From: Acetobacter cibinongensis
GTDB taxonomy: Bacteria > Pseudomonadota > Alphaproteobacteria > Acetobacterales > Acetobacteraceae
Reading direction: 5' to 3'
Assembly: GCF_000963925.1 (NCBI RefSeq)
Contig: NZ_BAMV01000002.1
Span: forward strand, 1-64,000
Length of the DNA: 64,000 bases
The notes beneath the pieces are model-generated. The model had not been told where the DNA came from, ran no database searches, and worked only from the letters and a program-made list of their open reading frames with translations. The position numbers were made by a program, and so were the translations under genes. Of the stretch, positions 8,792 to 17,435 are shown piece by piece (position 1 is the first letter of the stretch; each line of letters begins with the position of its first letter).

Positions 8792-9052
8792 TTGCCTAAA
8801 CGGTCTTCTGGCACAGGCCCCTTCAGGTGAACCAGTCAGAACACCGCCCTACGCTTAACAGAACCGCAGGTAGCCTTACAGGCTGGCACAAGGCTTCTTT
8901 TCAGCCTTTGCAACATCCGTCTGTTTGCCACGTTTTCCCTTGGCTGCCCCGCAAGGGCATGACAGCTCGACACGCCCGCCGACAAATACGGTAGTCTGCC
9001 GTGCCTCTACTCCTCATTATATTGGCCACTGAAAGACCGAGAATTCTCTAGT
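8792..9052. other. Spacer between murA and the lipoprotein gene
   Basis: No conventional gene is visible. On the minus strand 8876-9013 is open for 45 codons and encodes a Cys/Lys-rich peptide ending KKPCASL, but the frame has no ATG, GTG or TTG. The promoter of the lipoprotein gene is presumably in the AT-richer last 50 bases. Confidence 0.35.
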
Positions 9053-10129
9053 ATGCATGGCTTCCTGAGAACCGTTTTATGTAGCGCGCTGCTTTTGGTC
9101 AGCGGATGTTACAGTGTTGGCTCCTACCGGCTGGACCAAGACCAGAACGACTACTCCCATGCGCTGATGGACTCCAGTAAACGCCAGACCCTGCTGAATG
9201 TGGTGCGCCTGCGTTATGCTGATACCCCAGGTTTTCTGGACACAACGCAGCTTATTTCCGGCTACCAGCTCCAACATAATATTTCTGTTGGGGTGGGAAC
9301 AGATACCGGCGTTGTGCGCCCCTATGGTGGCATTGGCACCCAGTTACAGGAAAGCCCAACCTTTACCTTCCAGCCTGTTACCGGGGATGCTTATGCGCAA
9401 ACCTTCCTGCGGCCCCTGCCGCCGGGCAGTTTGTTGCCGCTGGCTATGGGGGGCCTGCCTATTGACGTGCTGTTCCGCCTTGCCGTGCAATCCGTTAATC
9501 TCATCAGCAATGCCGGAGCAATTGGCGGCAATGTTGGCCGTGGCTCTCCTGAGTTTTTTGAGCTGATTCATGACCTGCGCCTGCTACAGGTGGCCGGACT
9601 TCTGGGCATACAGCTTGAACACAGCCCGGAAGTACCCGGCAAAACACCATCCTTTGACCGTGTTTTTCTGTCCATCTCTTCCACCAGTGACCCGTTATTG
9701 GCCGAAGTGGTTTATGAAACACGCCGCTTCTTCAACATGCCGCAAAATGATGAACGGGTAGAAGTCGTTTATGGCGCAGGCAAGCCCGCCCGCGGGCAGA
9801 TCAGGCTTCTCACCCGCACCATGCTGGGGGTTATGGGGCAGATTGCCTACCAGATAGAAGTGCCGCCACAGGATATTATCTCCGGCCGCACACTGGCCCG
9901 TGTCATGCTGGTAGGCCGTGAGACAAAACCCATTGTCACCGTGCATGTGGATGATAAAGCGCCCAAGCAGTCGCCTTTTGTGTCCGTGCGGTACGACCGG
10001 CGTTACTACTGGATTGCAAAGGATGACTTTGACAGCAAACTGGCCTTTACCATGCTGCAAATTTTGCTTGAGCTCTCCAAAACAACCAAAAACCCCGGTG
10101 CTGTTGTCACCATTCCCATCAGCAAATAG
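9053..10129 (+). CDS. Uncharacterised lipoprotein
   Basis: A 358-residue protein with a lipoprotein signal: hydrophobic LCSALLLVSGC with the lipobox cysteine at residue 19. The mature part starts with DSSKRQTLLNVVRLRYADTPGFLD, resembling a family of uncharacterised proteobacterial envelope proteins. It contains a conserved-looking central SPEFFELIHDLRLLQVAGLL and a C-terminal FVSVRYDRRYYWI. No enzymatic motif is evident. The small membrane protein at 10234 follows on the same strand. It probably resides in the periplasm, anchored to a membrane. Function unknown. Confidence 0.75.
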   Translation: MHGFLRTVLCSALLLVSGCYSVGSYRLDQDQNDYSHALMDSSKRQTLLNVVRLRYADTPGFLDTTQLISGYQLQHNISVGVGTDTGVVRPYGGIGTQLQESPTFTFQPVTGDAYAQTFLRPLPPGSLLPLAMGGLPIDVLFRLAVQSVNLISNAGAIGGNVGRGSPEFFELIHDLRLLQVAGLLGIQLEHSPEVPGKTPSFDRVFLSISSTSDPLLAEVVYETRRFFNMPQNDERVEVVYGAGKPARGQIRLLTRTMLGVMGQIAYQIEVPPQDIISGRTLARVMLVGRETKPIVTVHVDDKAPKQSPFVSVRYDRRYYWIAKDDFDSKLAFTMLQILLELSKTTKNPGAVVTIPISK

Positions 10130-10233
10130 CGCAGGGGAGCCTGCGAATACTATTTGCAAACACGGCCGGAGAGTGATGTAGTGTGAGGGATACGGACTCG
10201 TTTCTATAGCAAACAGAAAAAGGGCGACGTACT

Positions 10234-10446
10234 ATGCCAGACAAAACAACACGGCTCTTGACGTTTTTCTCCATTGCGCCAGCCGTTGCCCTCCCCTTTT
10301 CTGGCTCTCTGGATCTTACTGACTGGAGCAAGGGGCTTGTTGCCGGGGTATTGGTAGGGCTTCAGCTACTGTCCATTATGCAGTTGTACCGCCACAAATG
10401 CCTGCGTAAGCCTGCCAAGGTTCGGGTTCGGTCATCCCGCACATAA
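10234..10446 (+). CDS. Small membrane protein
   Basis: A 70-residue protein with two hydrophobic segments (about 8-22 and 33-50) separated by a short polar turn (LDLTDWSKG), and a strongly basic C-terminus (RHKCLRKPAKVRVRSSRT), probably cytoplasmic. No family is recognised. A purine-rich AAAAAGGGCGACG stretch before the ATG can serve as ribosome site. Its stop lies 21 bases from the end of the convergent DUF2075 gene. Confidence 0.55.
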   Translation: MPDKTTRLLTFFSIAPAVALPFSGSLDLTDWSKGLVAGVLVGLQLLSIMQLYRHKCLRKPAKVRVRSSRT

Positions 10447-10464
10447 TTCCGTTCGTCTATGCGG

Positions 10465-11700
10465 TTAAAGGGCACTGCGTTGCTGCCATAGCACCTTAAG
10501 GCGCTGATGGAGTGCTGGGCGACTGGCATAAATATATAGTCCCCGTACAGGGCGGGTCATGAGCACGTTCAGTGCATTCAGCATGATCTGTTCCTTGGCG
10601 GCGGCTGGGTTTTCCACCGCTGACTGGCCCGCAAAGGCCGCACTATCCTGATAACAGGCTGTGTGCAGAATAATTTTATCAATTTCCGGATCATAATCCA
10701 CGCTGGGGCCTAAAATGAGGCCTATATAATTCAGGTCAAACCCCTGCACCGTGTAAACGGAGCCAACCTCATCAATCGTGTCGGGCCGCTCAGCCCACGG
10801 TAGGCGCTCCTGCGGCAGTGATCGGTCCCACCGTAAATGAAAGCGCCCTTCCGTTATAAAATGGTCCTGCCCGTCCAGCACATACGGATAGTCATAAGTT
10901 GCGACCATCCGGCAGAGGCCAAGCTCCGCTTCATGGGCACGGATAGCGTCATACAACGCCTGTGCATCTTCAAATATCTGGAAATCAAACGGTTGCGGGG
11001 CCGGAAGCGGCAGCAGCCTTTGGTGGCAGAATGCGTCTATCCAGCCGATAACATCTGCATGGGCCTGCATACGGAACTGGCGCGTAAGATGCTCTACTTC
11101 AACGTGCCTGCCCCCTAAGATCCGGCGCAAGGCAGCCTCGTCCCAAAAACTTTTGAATTTAAGAACCTGACAGGGGTCAAAAACCATGACCACAATCCGA
11201 CTGATGCGGAGTATTTCCTCTAACTGGTTGTCCTGCAAAAAGCGGTTATAGGCATCCCTCCGGCTGAGGAGGAGATGTGCCTCATCAATAAAAACAATGT
11301 CCGTCTTTTGCCCGGTCTTGCGGGCCTGATTGATGAAACTTGTAGGCCGCTCGTAGTCCCGCTTGCGTAAACAGGGCACCCCCTCGGCAATGCGACGGTA
11401 CAGCTTGATCATCTCGGGATGATTGACCAGAAAAACCATACTCTGCCCGGACAGAGCATTTCCATCCTTTGCCGCAGCGCGTTGCCTCACGCGTGCAAAC
11501 GCACTGTTCATGACAATGCTTTTGCCGGTTCCCGCTGCGCCTTGCAGCACAAAAACAGCACCCGGCCTGTCGCCCTCATTCTTCAGGCAAAACGCTTCTA
11601 TGCGGTCAACAAGCTGTTGTTGCTCGTCCGTTAAGGCGTGATCGGGTGAGAGTTTAAGGTCGGCACGATTATTCAGGTCTGGCATAAGGAGGTGTCTCAT
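10465..11700 (-). CDS. DUF2075 P-loop ATPase (helicase-like)
   Basis: A P-loop NTPase of about 411 residues. Walker A is LQGAAGTGKSIVMN, Walker B is DIVFIDEAHLLLSRRD, followed by VVMVFDPCQVLK, a sensor-like HLTRQFRMQAH, and the helicase motif VGSVYTVQGFDLNYIGLILG. This is the DUF2075 group of superfamily-1-like ATPases, seen alone or fused to nucleases; the cellular role is unsettled. The reading frame stays open to 11778, but the ATG at 11700 (MRHLLMPDL) or that at 11685 (MPDL) fits the domain better. It lies downstream of lutC on the same strand. Confidence 0.8.
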   Translation of the reverse strand: MRHLLMPDLNNRADLKLSPDHALTDEQQQLVDRIEAFCLKNEGDRPGAVFVLQGAAGTGKSIVMNSAFARVRQRAAAKDGNALSGQSMVFLVNHPEMIKLYRRIAEGVPCLRKRDYERPTSFINQARKTGQKTDIVFIDEAHLLLSRRDAYNRFLQDNQLEEILRISRIVVMVFDPCQVLKFKSFWDEAALRRILGGRHVEVEHLTRQFRMQAHADVIGWIDAFCHQRLLPLPAPQPFDFQIFEDAQALYDAIRAHEAELGLCRMVATYDYPYVLDGQDHFITEGRFHLRWDRSLPQERLPWAERPDTIDEVGSVYTVQGFDLNYIGLILGPSVDYDPEIDKIILHTACYQDSAAFAGQSAVENPAAAKEQIMLNALNVLMTRPVRGLYIYASRPALHQRLKVLWQQRSAL

Positions 11701-11807
11701 TTTTCCAGGCCCAAACGCAAGACGGGGAAAGGAAGACCTGCTTCCCTCCCCCGCCTCTTGCTTTGTACCTTGTCCCAACTAGCGTTATCAGCCAGCCGGG
11801 GAGCGAT

Positions 11808-12395
11808 TTATTCCCACCAGATAGACAGGCTTCTGACCCCCTGCGCCCCGCGAATGAGCACACCCTGAATATCGGCTGTGGCGGACGGTCCGGTCATCAG
11901 CACGCCATAGTTGGCGGTATGAAATTCCGGCCGTTCCAGATAGGCCGTGTGCATGTTGGCCGTCACATTATGTTCGGACAGAATAACAACAATATGCTGC
12001 GTCAGGTGCGCCGCAGAATTCAGGCTGTTCAACTGTGCTTCACTGAGAAAGATCGAGCCGGTTTCCGCAATACCAAACGGGGCACGCACCACCAGCACGT
12101 CTGTCGCCGCAGCCTGTTGGGGGGACTCCACATCTTCAATGCGGATACTGCCTTCAAAATCCGGCACGGCAGAGCAAATGACATGCGCGTCCGGAAAACG
12201 GCGTGCAATAGCTGTTGCCAGCGTATCACCTTCCTGCCGTAGCAGGATCTGGCCTCCTAGCAGTTGCAGCGCATTTTCAAAGCGCTCACGGCCCTTATCC
12301 ATATCGCCAAACACGGCAACGGGAGGCAGAGGATGAGCCGCGGGGTCTGGCCGGTTGGCACGCAGGGTTGCCAGAACTTTGTCACGAGAACTCAT
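11808..12395 (-). CDS. lutC: LutC, lactate utilisation LUD-domain protein
   Basis: A 195-residue LUD-domain protein, the smallest subunit of the LutABC L-lactate oxidation complex. The family pattern is visible in the central AETGSIFLSEAQLNSLNSAAHL and the C-terminal MTGPSATADIQGVLIRGAQG. Its ATG overlaps the lutB stop (ATGA), so translation is coupled. With LutA and LutB it oxidises L-lactate to pyruvate, passing electrons through iron-sulphur clusters toward the respiratory chain. Confidence 0.92.
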   Translation of the reverse strand: MSSRDKVLATLRANRPDPAAHPLPPVAVFGDMDKGRERFENALQLLGGQILLRQEGDTLATAIARRFPDAHVICSAVPDFEGSIRIEDVESPQQAAATDVLVVRAPFGIAETGSIFLSEAQLNSLNSAAHLTQHIVVILSEHNVTANMHTAYLERPEFHTANYGVLMTGPSATADIQGVLIRGAQGVRSLSIWWE

Positions 12396-13789
12396 TGGGC
12401 TTTCCCCTTTTTCAGGCGGTTTTCCTTGTACCAGCTATGGAAGGTCTGCTTGACCGGGTGCGGCAGTTCACGGTGCTTACCCCACGGGTTGAGCCAGTTG
12501 TACAGAACAAAGCGCGGCAATGTGCTCAGAGCCACCTCTGTCCCATTAATAGCCGTGCGGTACAAGGTTGGCTGGCCCATAAGACGGCCCGCCATGTGCA
12601 TGATCTCCCGCTTTACAAAGGGAAGTTCATGATGCTCAGCCAGCACACGACGCCACTTATATAGCTGCTCGTGAATATTGATCTTAACCGGGCACACATT
12701 GGTGCAACTGCCATTCATGGTCGAGGCAAACGGCAGTGTGCTGTATTTCCGCTCATTAAAGGTCGGGTCGATAATCGCCCCGATCGGGCCGGAATACACA
12801 GCGCCGTAAGACAGCCCGCCTGAACGACGGTATACCGGGCAGGTATTCATGCAGGCGCCACAGCGAATGCATTTGAGCGAGGTCCAGAATTCCTCCATAC
12901 CCAAACGGGCGGAGCGACCGTTATCCACCAGCACAATATGCATCTCCCCACCCTTTTGCGGGCCGCGGAAATGCGTGGTGTACTGCGTGATGGGAGAGCC
13001 AAGGGCACTGCGGGAGAGCAGGCGCACAAACACGCCAAGGTCTGCCATACGCGGCACAATACGCTCGATACCCAGTGTAGCAATATGCAGGTTGGGCACT
13101 GTTGAGCTGAGGTCTGCGTTGCCTTCGTTGGTGCACACCACGAAGGTTCCGGTTTCCGCCACCAGAAAGTTGCCGCCTGTCATACCGGCATCGGCTGACA
13201 GAATAACCGGGCGCGCGGCCATACGCTGAGATTCTGCTAGAGCCTGTGGGCTCTTCTCATCAGGGTCTGTGTGGTAGTTTTTGGCAAAAATCTTGGCCAC
13301 ATCGGGCACAAGCTTATGAACCGCAGGCACCACAATATGGCTGGGCATCTGGTCATCAAGCTGCTGAATACGCTCGCCCAGATCTGTTTCGGTCACGGTC
13401 ACGCCACGTGGCTCAAGATAAGCCCGCATGTCACATTCTTCCGTGACCATGGACTTGCTTTTGATCAGTGACTTGGCGTTATGCTTTTCCAGAATTTCGC
13501 CAACAATACGGTTATGTTCCGCCGCATCGGCTGCCCAATGCACATGAATGCCATTTTTCTTGGCATTGGCTTCAAACTGCTCCAGATATTCCGGCAGATT
13601 GGCCAGCGTGTGCTCTTTAATTTCAGACGCACGGGTGCGGAGGTCCTGCCATTCGGGTAGCAGATGCATCTGCTGATCCCGCTTCTGGCGCATGTCCCAC
13701 AGGCGTTCATCATGGAATGTCAGATGGGGTGCATCTTCCAGAAAGGCTTCCGCTGCCTTGGCATGATTAACGGGTTTGACCTTGCTCAT
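12392..13789 (-). CDS. lutB: LutB, iron-sulphur LUD-domain protein of lactate oxidation
   Basis: A 465-residue subunit. An N-terminal LUD domain (about 60-300, with GGNFLVAETGTFVVCTNEGN) is followed by two ferredoxin-type cluster motifs, CIRCGACMNTCPVYRR and CTNVCPVKINIHEQLYKWR, and a C-terminal extension with HPVKQTFHSWY. Length and order match LutB/YkgF. It overlaps lutA and lutC by ATGA at each end, defining a tight lutA-lutB-lutC operon read leftwards. Confidence 0.95.
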   Translation of the reverse strand: MSKVKPVNHAKAAEAFLEDAPHLTFHDERLWDMRQKRDQQMHLLPEWQDLRTRASEIKEHTLANLPEYLEQFEANAKKNGIHVHWAADAAEHNRIVGEILEKHNAKSLIKSKSMVTEECDMRAYLEPRGVTVTETDLGERIQQLDDQMPSHIVVPAVHKLVPDVAKIFAKNYHTDPDEKSPQALAESQRMAARPVILSADAGMTGGNFLVAETGTFVVCTNEGNADLSSTVPNLHIATLGIERIVPRMADLGVFVRLLSRSALGSPITQYTTHFRGPQKGGEMHIVLVDNGRSARLGMEEFWTSLKCIRCGACMNTCPVYRRSGGLSYGAVYSGPIGAIIDPTFNERKYSTLPFASTMNGSCTNVCPVKINIHEQLYKWRRVLAEHHELPFVKREIMHMAGRLMGQPTLYRTAINGTEVALSTLPRFVLYNWLNPWGKHRELPHPVKQTFHSWYKENRLKKGKAQ

Positions 13790-14529
13790 GCCCGTGCTCC
13801 GTTCAGAATTTCTGCAATATGAATAAAGCGGATCGGCACGCCGCCGCGCTCAGCACAGCCCTGCTGATGCATCATGCAAGACGTGTCAGCCGAGACAATA
13901 TATTCAGCCCCGGCATCATGATGGTCGCGCACCTTATCCAGCCCCATGCGGGCAGAAACGGCTTCTTCGGTCACAGAAAAGGTGCCACCAAAGCCACAGC
14001 ACTCATCAGGCCGCCGCGGCGTTGCAAAGGAAATACCCTTCACCTTGTTCAGCAGATCCATGGGTTTGGAGAAAAACGGCTCGCCCAGTTCGGACATGCT
14101 TGCCGTCCGCAGGGCGCGCAGAGTGCCACAGCTATTATGCAGACCTACCTTGTGCGGAAACTCCGCCCACGGGAACTCCTCAACCTTCAGAACATCATGC
14201 AGAAATTCAACCAGCTCGTAAGTGTTTTCACGCACATGCTTGACCTCATCCGTCTGGGGAATGGCGTCAAAATTATCTTTCACATGGTGCGCACAGCTGC
14301 CTGATGGCATGACAATGGCATCATATTTGGCAAAATTTTTGACAAACAGGGCTTCAGCAGCAGCGGCATCGGAATTACAGCCGGAGTTTGCCATGGGCTG
14401 GCCACAGCAGGTCTGGCCCAAGGGGTATTCAACATCCTGCCCCAGCTTTTCAAGAAGCTCCAGCGTGGCAACGCCGGTGTTGGGGTAAAATGCGTCAATA
14501 TAACACGGTATGAACAAACCAATTTTCAT
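13786..14529 (-). CDS. lutA: LutA, cysteine-rich (CCG-domain) lactate oxidation subunit
   Basis: A 247-residue protein with two cysteine-rich CCG modules. The first contains CYIDAFYPNTG and TCCGQPMANSGC, the second SCGTLRALRT and DECCGFGGTF. These are heterodisulfide-reductase-like iron-sulphur sites, as in the GlpC and LutA families. It is the first gene of the lut operon. Its ATG is preceded by GGAGG five bases upstream on the minus strand. The probable promoter lies in the 527-bp gap beyond 14530. Confidence 0.94.
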   Translation of the reverse strand: MKIGLFIPCYIDAFYPNTGVATLELLEKLGQDVEYPLGQTCCGQPMANSGCNSDAAAAEALFVKNFAKYDAIVMPSGSCAHHVKDNFDAIPQTDEVKHVRENTYELVEFLHDVLKVEEFPWAEFPHKVGLHNSCGTLRALRTASMSELGEPFFSKPMDLLNKVKGISFATPRRPDECCGFGGTFSVTEEAVSARMGLDKVRDHHDAGAEYIVSADTSCMMHQQGCAERGGVPIRFIHIAEILNGARA

Positions 14530-15056
14530 AAAGACCTCCGGCTAGGACACAGGTTTTCACCTGCACCAATCAAGTTTTTGACAAGAGAGGGGACCACCGG
14601 AGGCTTTGAGGCCTCTCTGGCGGGGGCATTTTGGCCAATAGCCGCACACCATGTCAGGCTGCATAAAAGCGCCTGTAACGGTCTGGGCACCCATGGCCGG
14701 GGTTGAGTTGAGCCCATGACATATCATGCCGCACAGGCAGCCTGATGCTGCATTGGCCCGCGGCAGGCACCGCAGGACAGCAGGGACTCAAGATGTGTCA
14801 TGAAAACTGTGTCACTCTGTCATCGGAAAACTGCATCTGGTTTCAGATCTCTCATGCTCCGTGAACGGTGCGGTGAGAAGCAGATACAGTGACCCCATAC
14901 AGAGCGTGCTCTCACTTTGCGGATTTTGTTATAACAAAAAACCAGCAGAGTGAAATATCAAAAGCGCATAGCTGCACGCTCAGGCACGGTAACACCTCCG
15001 ACAGGTTACAGTGTGCCCTTTATAAGCTATGCCCATGAGGCCTCAGAAACATGTGG
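14530..15056. promoter_or_regulatory. lutA upstream region with a 16-bp palindrome
   Basis: This 527-bp spacer separates lutA from the end of the acetolactate decarboxylase gene; both are minus strand. TTTTGTTATAACAAAA at 14924-14939 is a perfect 16-bp palindrome. Its 10-bp core also occurs twice upstream of oprB. An imperfect hairpin (GGCAC and GTAAC near 14983-14993 with GTTAC and GTGCC at 15005-15017) may end the decarboxylase transcript. No credible gene was found. Confidence 0.5.
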
Positions 15057-15899
15057 CTAACCGCCTTCAGCTTCCTGAATGGCCTGATGCAGATGGTCGG
15101 GGCTTAAATTGGCTTGGGCAAACTGCTGCGTTCTGGGCAGGCGGATATCAACATCCGAAATGGTCGCCACTTCCAGCGTGCCCCTGGTCACTTTATACTC
15201 CGTAACGTGGCCGCCGCGTTTTTGATCTTCTGTCAGAAAATGAACATGGTACCCGGCCACATTAATGCCCTGCATGTAGGCCGGTGTCCTAAAACCGATC
15301 ATGGTGCCTTGCACGGCATTCAATGTCAGGGTGGGTTGCTTTTTCACAACCTCCAGCATGGGCGGATAGGGATGGCATTGGCAGAATACCGTGCGCGTAT
15401 CCACCTTCTCGCACAACCCTGTAAAGCGTAGGGCCGCAAACAGGTTCGGGTTCCCCACCAACCGGTCGACCAAAGCTTCAAACTCCGCCTTATCCAGCGG
15501 TTCATCAATAGACACCGTTTGTTCCGGCTCAAAATACGTCACGCAGGCAAACGGAGTTTTCAGGCTTCCCGGTACCTCTGCCGCTACACCTTCCGCACGG
15601 AACTGGCGGGCTACCCCATCAGTCACAATCATCTCGCCATCAAGGGCATTAAAGGTGCCCAAGCCGAAATTTCCGTGCTGGAGGAGTTCATCCAGCGTGG
15701 TCTCTCCATCATACACGGCGTCCAGCAGTGCAGCCATGGTTGAGGTTTGATACAGCCGGTTGGCAACAGGCTTCTGCTTGCTTTTGCTTTCCCCGTGTTC
15801 CGGGGCACCCTGTGTGTCCTGTCTCAAACCTGTCTGACCGCTGCGCACCATAGGAACTTTCATGAAGAAGCCGTGAAGTGTAAACGGTATTACAGCCAC
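15057..15899 (-). CDS. budA: Alpha-acetolactate decarboxylase
   Basis: A 280-residue enzyme converting alpha-acetolactate to acetoin, a branch that drains pyruvate without acidifying. Family signatures are GNFGLGTFNALDGEMIV near residue 85 and the metal-binding GYHVHFLTEDQKRGGHV. The frame opens with GTG at 15899, preceded on the minus strand by GGAGG seven bases upstream, which favours this start over the internal ATG at 15863. It is divergent from a LysR gene. The first 40 residues are not part of the catalytic domain and show no clear signal peptide. Confidence 0.93.
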   Translation of the reverse strand: MAVIPFTLHGFFMKVPMVRSGQTGLRQDTQGAPEHGESKSKQKPVANRLYQTSTMAALLDAVYDGETTLDELLQHGNFGLGTFNALDGEMIVTDGVARQFRAEGVAAEVPGSLKTPFACVTYFEPEQTVSIDEPLDKAEFEALVDRLVGNPNLFAALRFTGLCEKVDTRTVFCQCHPYPPMLEVVKKQPTLTLNAVQGTMIGFRTPAYMQGINVAGYHVHFLTEDQKRGGHVTEYKVTRGTLEVATISDVDIRLPRTQQFAQANLSPDHLHQAIQEAEGG

Positions 15900-15930
15900 G
15901 CTCAGTCCTCCACTATATATTGAATAGCGT

Positions 15931-15953
15931 ATCCATATTCTTTATGTATGGAT
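15931..15953. promoter_or_regulatory. LysR-type operator between budA and its regulator
   Basis: ATCCATA (15931-15937) and TATGGAT (15947-15953) form a perfect 7-bp inverted repeat with a 9-bp spacer, including the T-N11-A pattern of LysR-type sites. It lies three bases before the LysR ATG (15956) and about 30 bases from the budA GTG, which suits control of both genes. Confidence 0.6.
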
Positions 15954-15955
15954 TT

Positions 15956-16894
15956 ATGGATATCAGGCATTTACGCTACTTTGTGACCGTAGCCGACCAT
16001 GGGAGCATTACCCGTGCGGCAGAAGAACTGGGCATAGAGCAGCCGCCCCTTAGTCAGCAAATTCGACAACTGGAACGCAATCTGGGCGTCCAGCTTTTTG
16101 AACGCCAGACACGGGGCGTTGCCCTGACAGAAATTGGTGCAACACTTCTGCCCCGCGCCCGTGCCATTCTGGAACTGCAACATCAGTTTCTGGTCACGGC
16201 GGAGGGGATGGCACGCGGGGAGGTTGGGCATATCCGTCTGGGCTTGGCAGGAGCTGTACCACTCCTACCGGTTATTCCGCTGGCCATCCGGGCATTCCGG
16301 GATGTGGCACCGGATGTCACGCTGTCCATGGAGGAAAGCAACACGCCTGCCTTGTGCGCGGCCCTGCATGAATCCAGCACGGATATTGCCATTATCCGCC
16401 CACCGGTTACGGACCCGACCCGCCTCTCGGTCTCGCACCTTTTGGATGAACCGACAGTGATAGCGCTCCCGCGTGGTCACCCCCTTACCAACAAGCCTGT
16501 CATTAGTCTGGATATGGTGGCAGATGAACCGCTGATTATTTTCCCGCGTGAGTTGGGGCCGGGTTTTCATGATGCCATACTCTCGGCCTATCAGGCCGCA
16601 GGCGTCACGCCCAAGCTTGGGCAGCAGGCTCCCCAGATTGCAGGCACCGTCCCTCTGGTCGCCGCAGGGCTGGGGGTTTCAGTCGTGCCGCGTTCCTTGT
16701 GCCAGATTCATGCTGGTGGTGTGACGTTCCATACCATCAGTGATCCAGCCCCACGCGCCACGCTGGCTGTTGCTGTGCGCACCGGGCAGAATATGCCCTT
16801 GGTCAATAAATTTGCAAAAATATTACGGACACATTGCCGCAAGTGGGAAAAACTGTCGCCTGAAGATCAGTTTTCCACCCTCGATTTTTCCTGA
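15956..16894 (+). CDS. LysR-family regulator, likely of acetolactate decarboxylase
   Basis: A regulator of about 312 residues with the standard LysR architecture. The N-terminal winged helix-turn-helix is MDIRHLRYFVTVADHGSI followed by AAEELGIEQPPLSQQIRQLE, and a periplasmic-binding-like effector domain runs from about residue 90 to the end. The ATG at 15956 gives the canonical LysR start; upstream in-frame ATGs would place the operator inside the gene. Divergent placement beside budA, with a LysR box between, mirrors the AlsR/BudR arrangement that induces acetoin synthesis under acid or acetate. The effector is not visible from sequence. Confidence 0.9.
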   Translation: MDIRHLRYFVTVADHGSITRAAEELGIEQPPLSQQIRQLERNLGVQLFERQTRGVALTEIGATLLPRARAILELQHQFLVTAEGMARGEVGHIRLGLAGAVPLLPVIPLAIRAFRDVAPDVTLSMEESNTPALCAALHESSTDIAIIRPPVTDPTRLSVSHLLDEPTVIALPRGHPLTNKPVISLDMVADEPLIIFPRELGPGFHDAILSAYQAAGVTPKLGQQAPQIAGTVPLVAAGLGVSVVPRSLCQIHAGGVTFHTISDPAPRATLAVAVRTGQNMPLVNKFAKILRTHCRKWEKLSPEDQFSTLDFS

Positions 16895-16909
16895 AAACAC
16901 CGCGCAGGG

Positions 16910-17365
16910 TCAGGGACGGCCTGCCCGGTGGTAAGGGTGGCCCGCCGCAATGGCCTGCGCCCGGTAAATTTGTTCTACCAGCATGATGCGCACAAGCATG
17001 TGCGGCCACGTGAGCGAGCCGAAAGACAGAGCTGCATCAGACCGCGCAACGACCGCTGCATCCAGCCCTTCTGCACCGCCAATGACAAAGCATAATGGCC
17101 GCCCAAGAGCAGACCAGTCGGCAATAGCATTGGAGAACTCAACGCTGCTCCAGCTTTTGCCGGCTTCATCCAGCACCACAATAAAAGCTTGTGGTGGGCA
17201 TGCGGCCATAATGGCCTGCCCTTCCCGCCGTTTGATTTCATCCGGGCTACCCCGGCCATCTGGCAGTTCCACAATATCCAGCCGGGGCCGGAGCCGCTTG
17301 AGGTAGCGTTCAACCAACGCAACCTCGGCCTTGTCTTTCATGCGGCCAACGGCAACCAGCTTCAT
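16910..17365 (-). CDS. rlmH: 23S rRNA (pseudouridine1915-N3)-methyltransferase
   Basis: A SPOUT-class methyltransferase of about 151 residues. The start MKLVAVGRMKDKAEVALVER, the SAM-knot strand LCFVIGGAEGL and the C-terminal LVRIMLVEQIYRAQAIAAG with YHR are characteristic of RlmH, which methylates pseudouridine 1915 in helix 69 on assembled 70S ribosomes. An in-frame extension to 17401 exists, but the conserved start is at 17365. Downstream of rsfS, as in many proteobacteria. Confidence 0.95.
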   Translation of the reverse strand: MKLVAVGRMKDKAEVALVERYLKRLRPRLDIVELPDGRGSPDEIKRREGQAIMAACPPQAFIVVLDEAGKSWSSVEFSNAIADWSALGRPLCFVIGGAEGLDAAVVARSDAALSFGSLTWPHMLVRIMLVEQIYRAQAIAAGHPYHRAGRP

Positions 17366-17435
17366 GCCCGCCTCACAGTCACGACGCGGCAGGCATGGCA
17401 AACGCTATCACACACCATAAGAAAAACTGGTCCGG

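Noticed and set aside
14526..14717. 63-codon minus-strand frame upstream of lutA
   Set aside because: Pro/Arg/Cys-rich with no domain; it overlaps the lutA ribosome site region and looks like chance.
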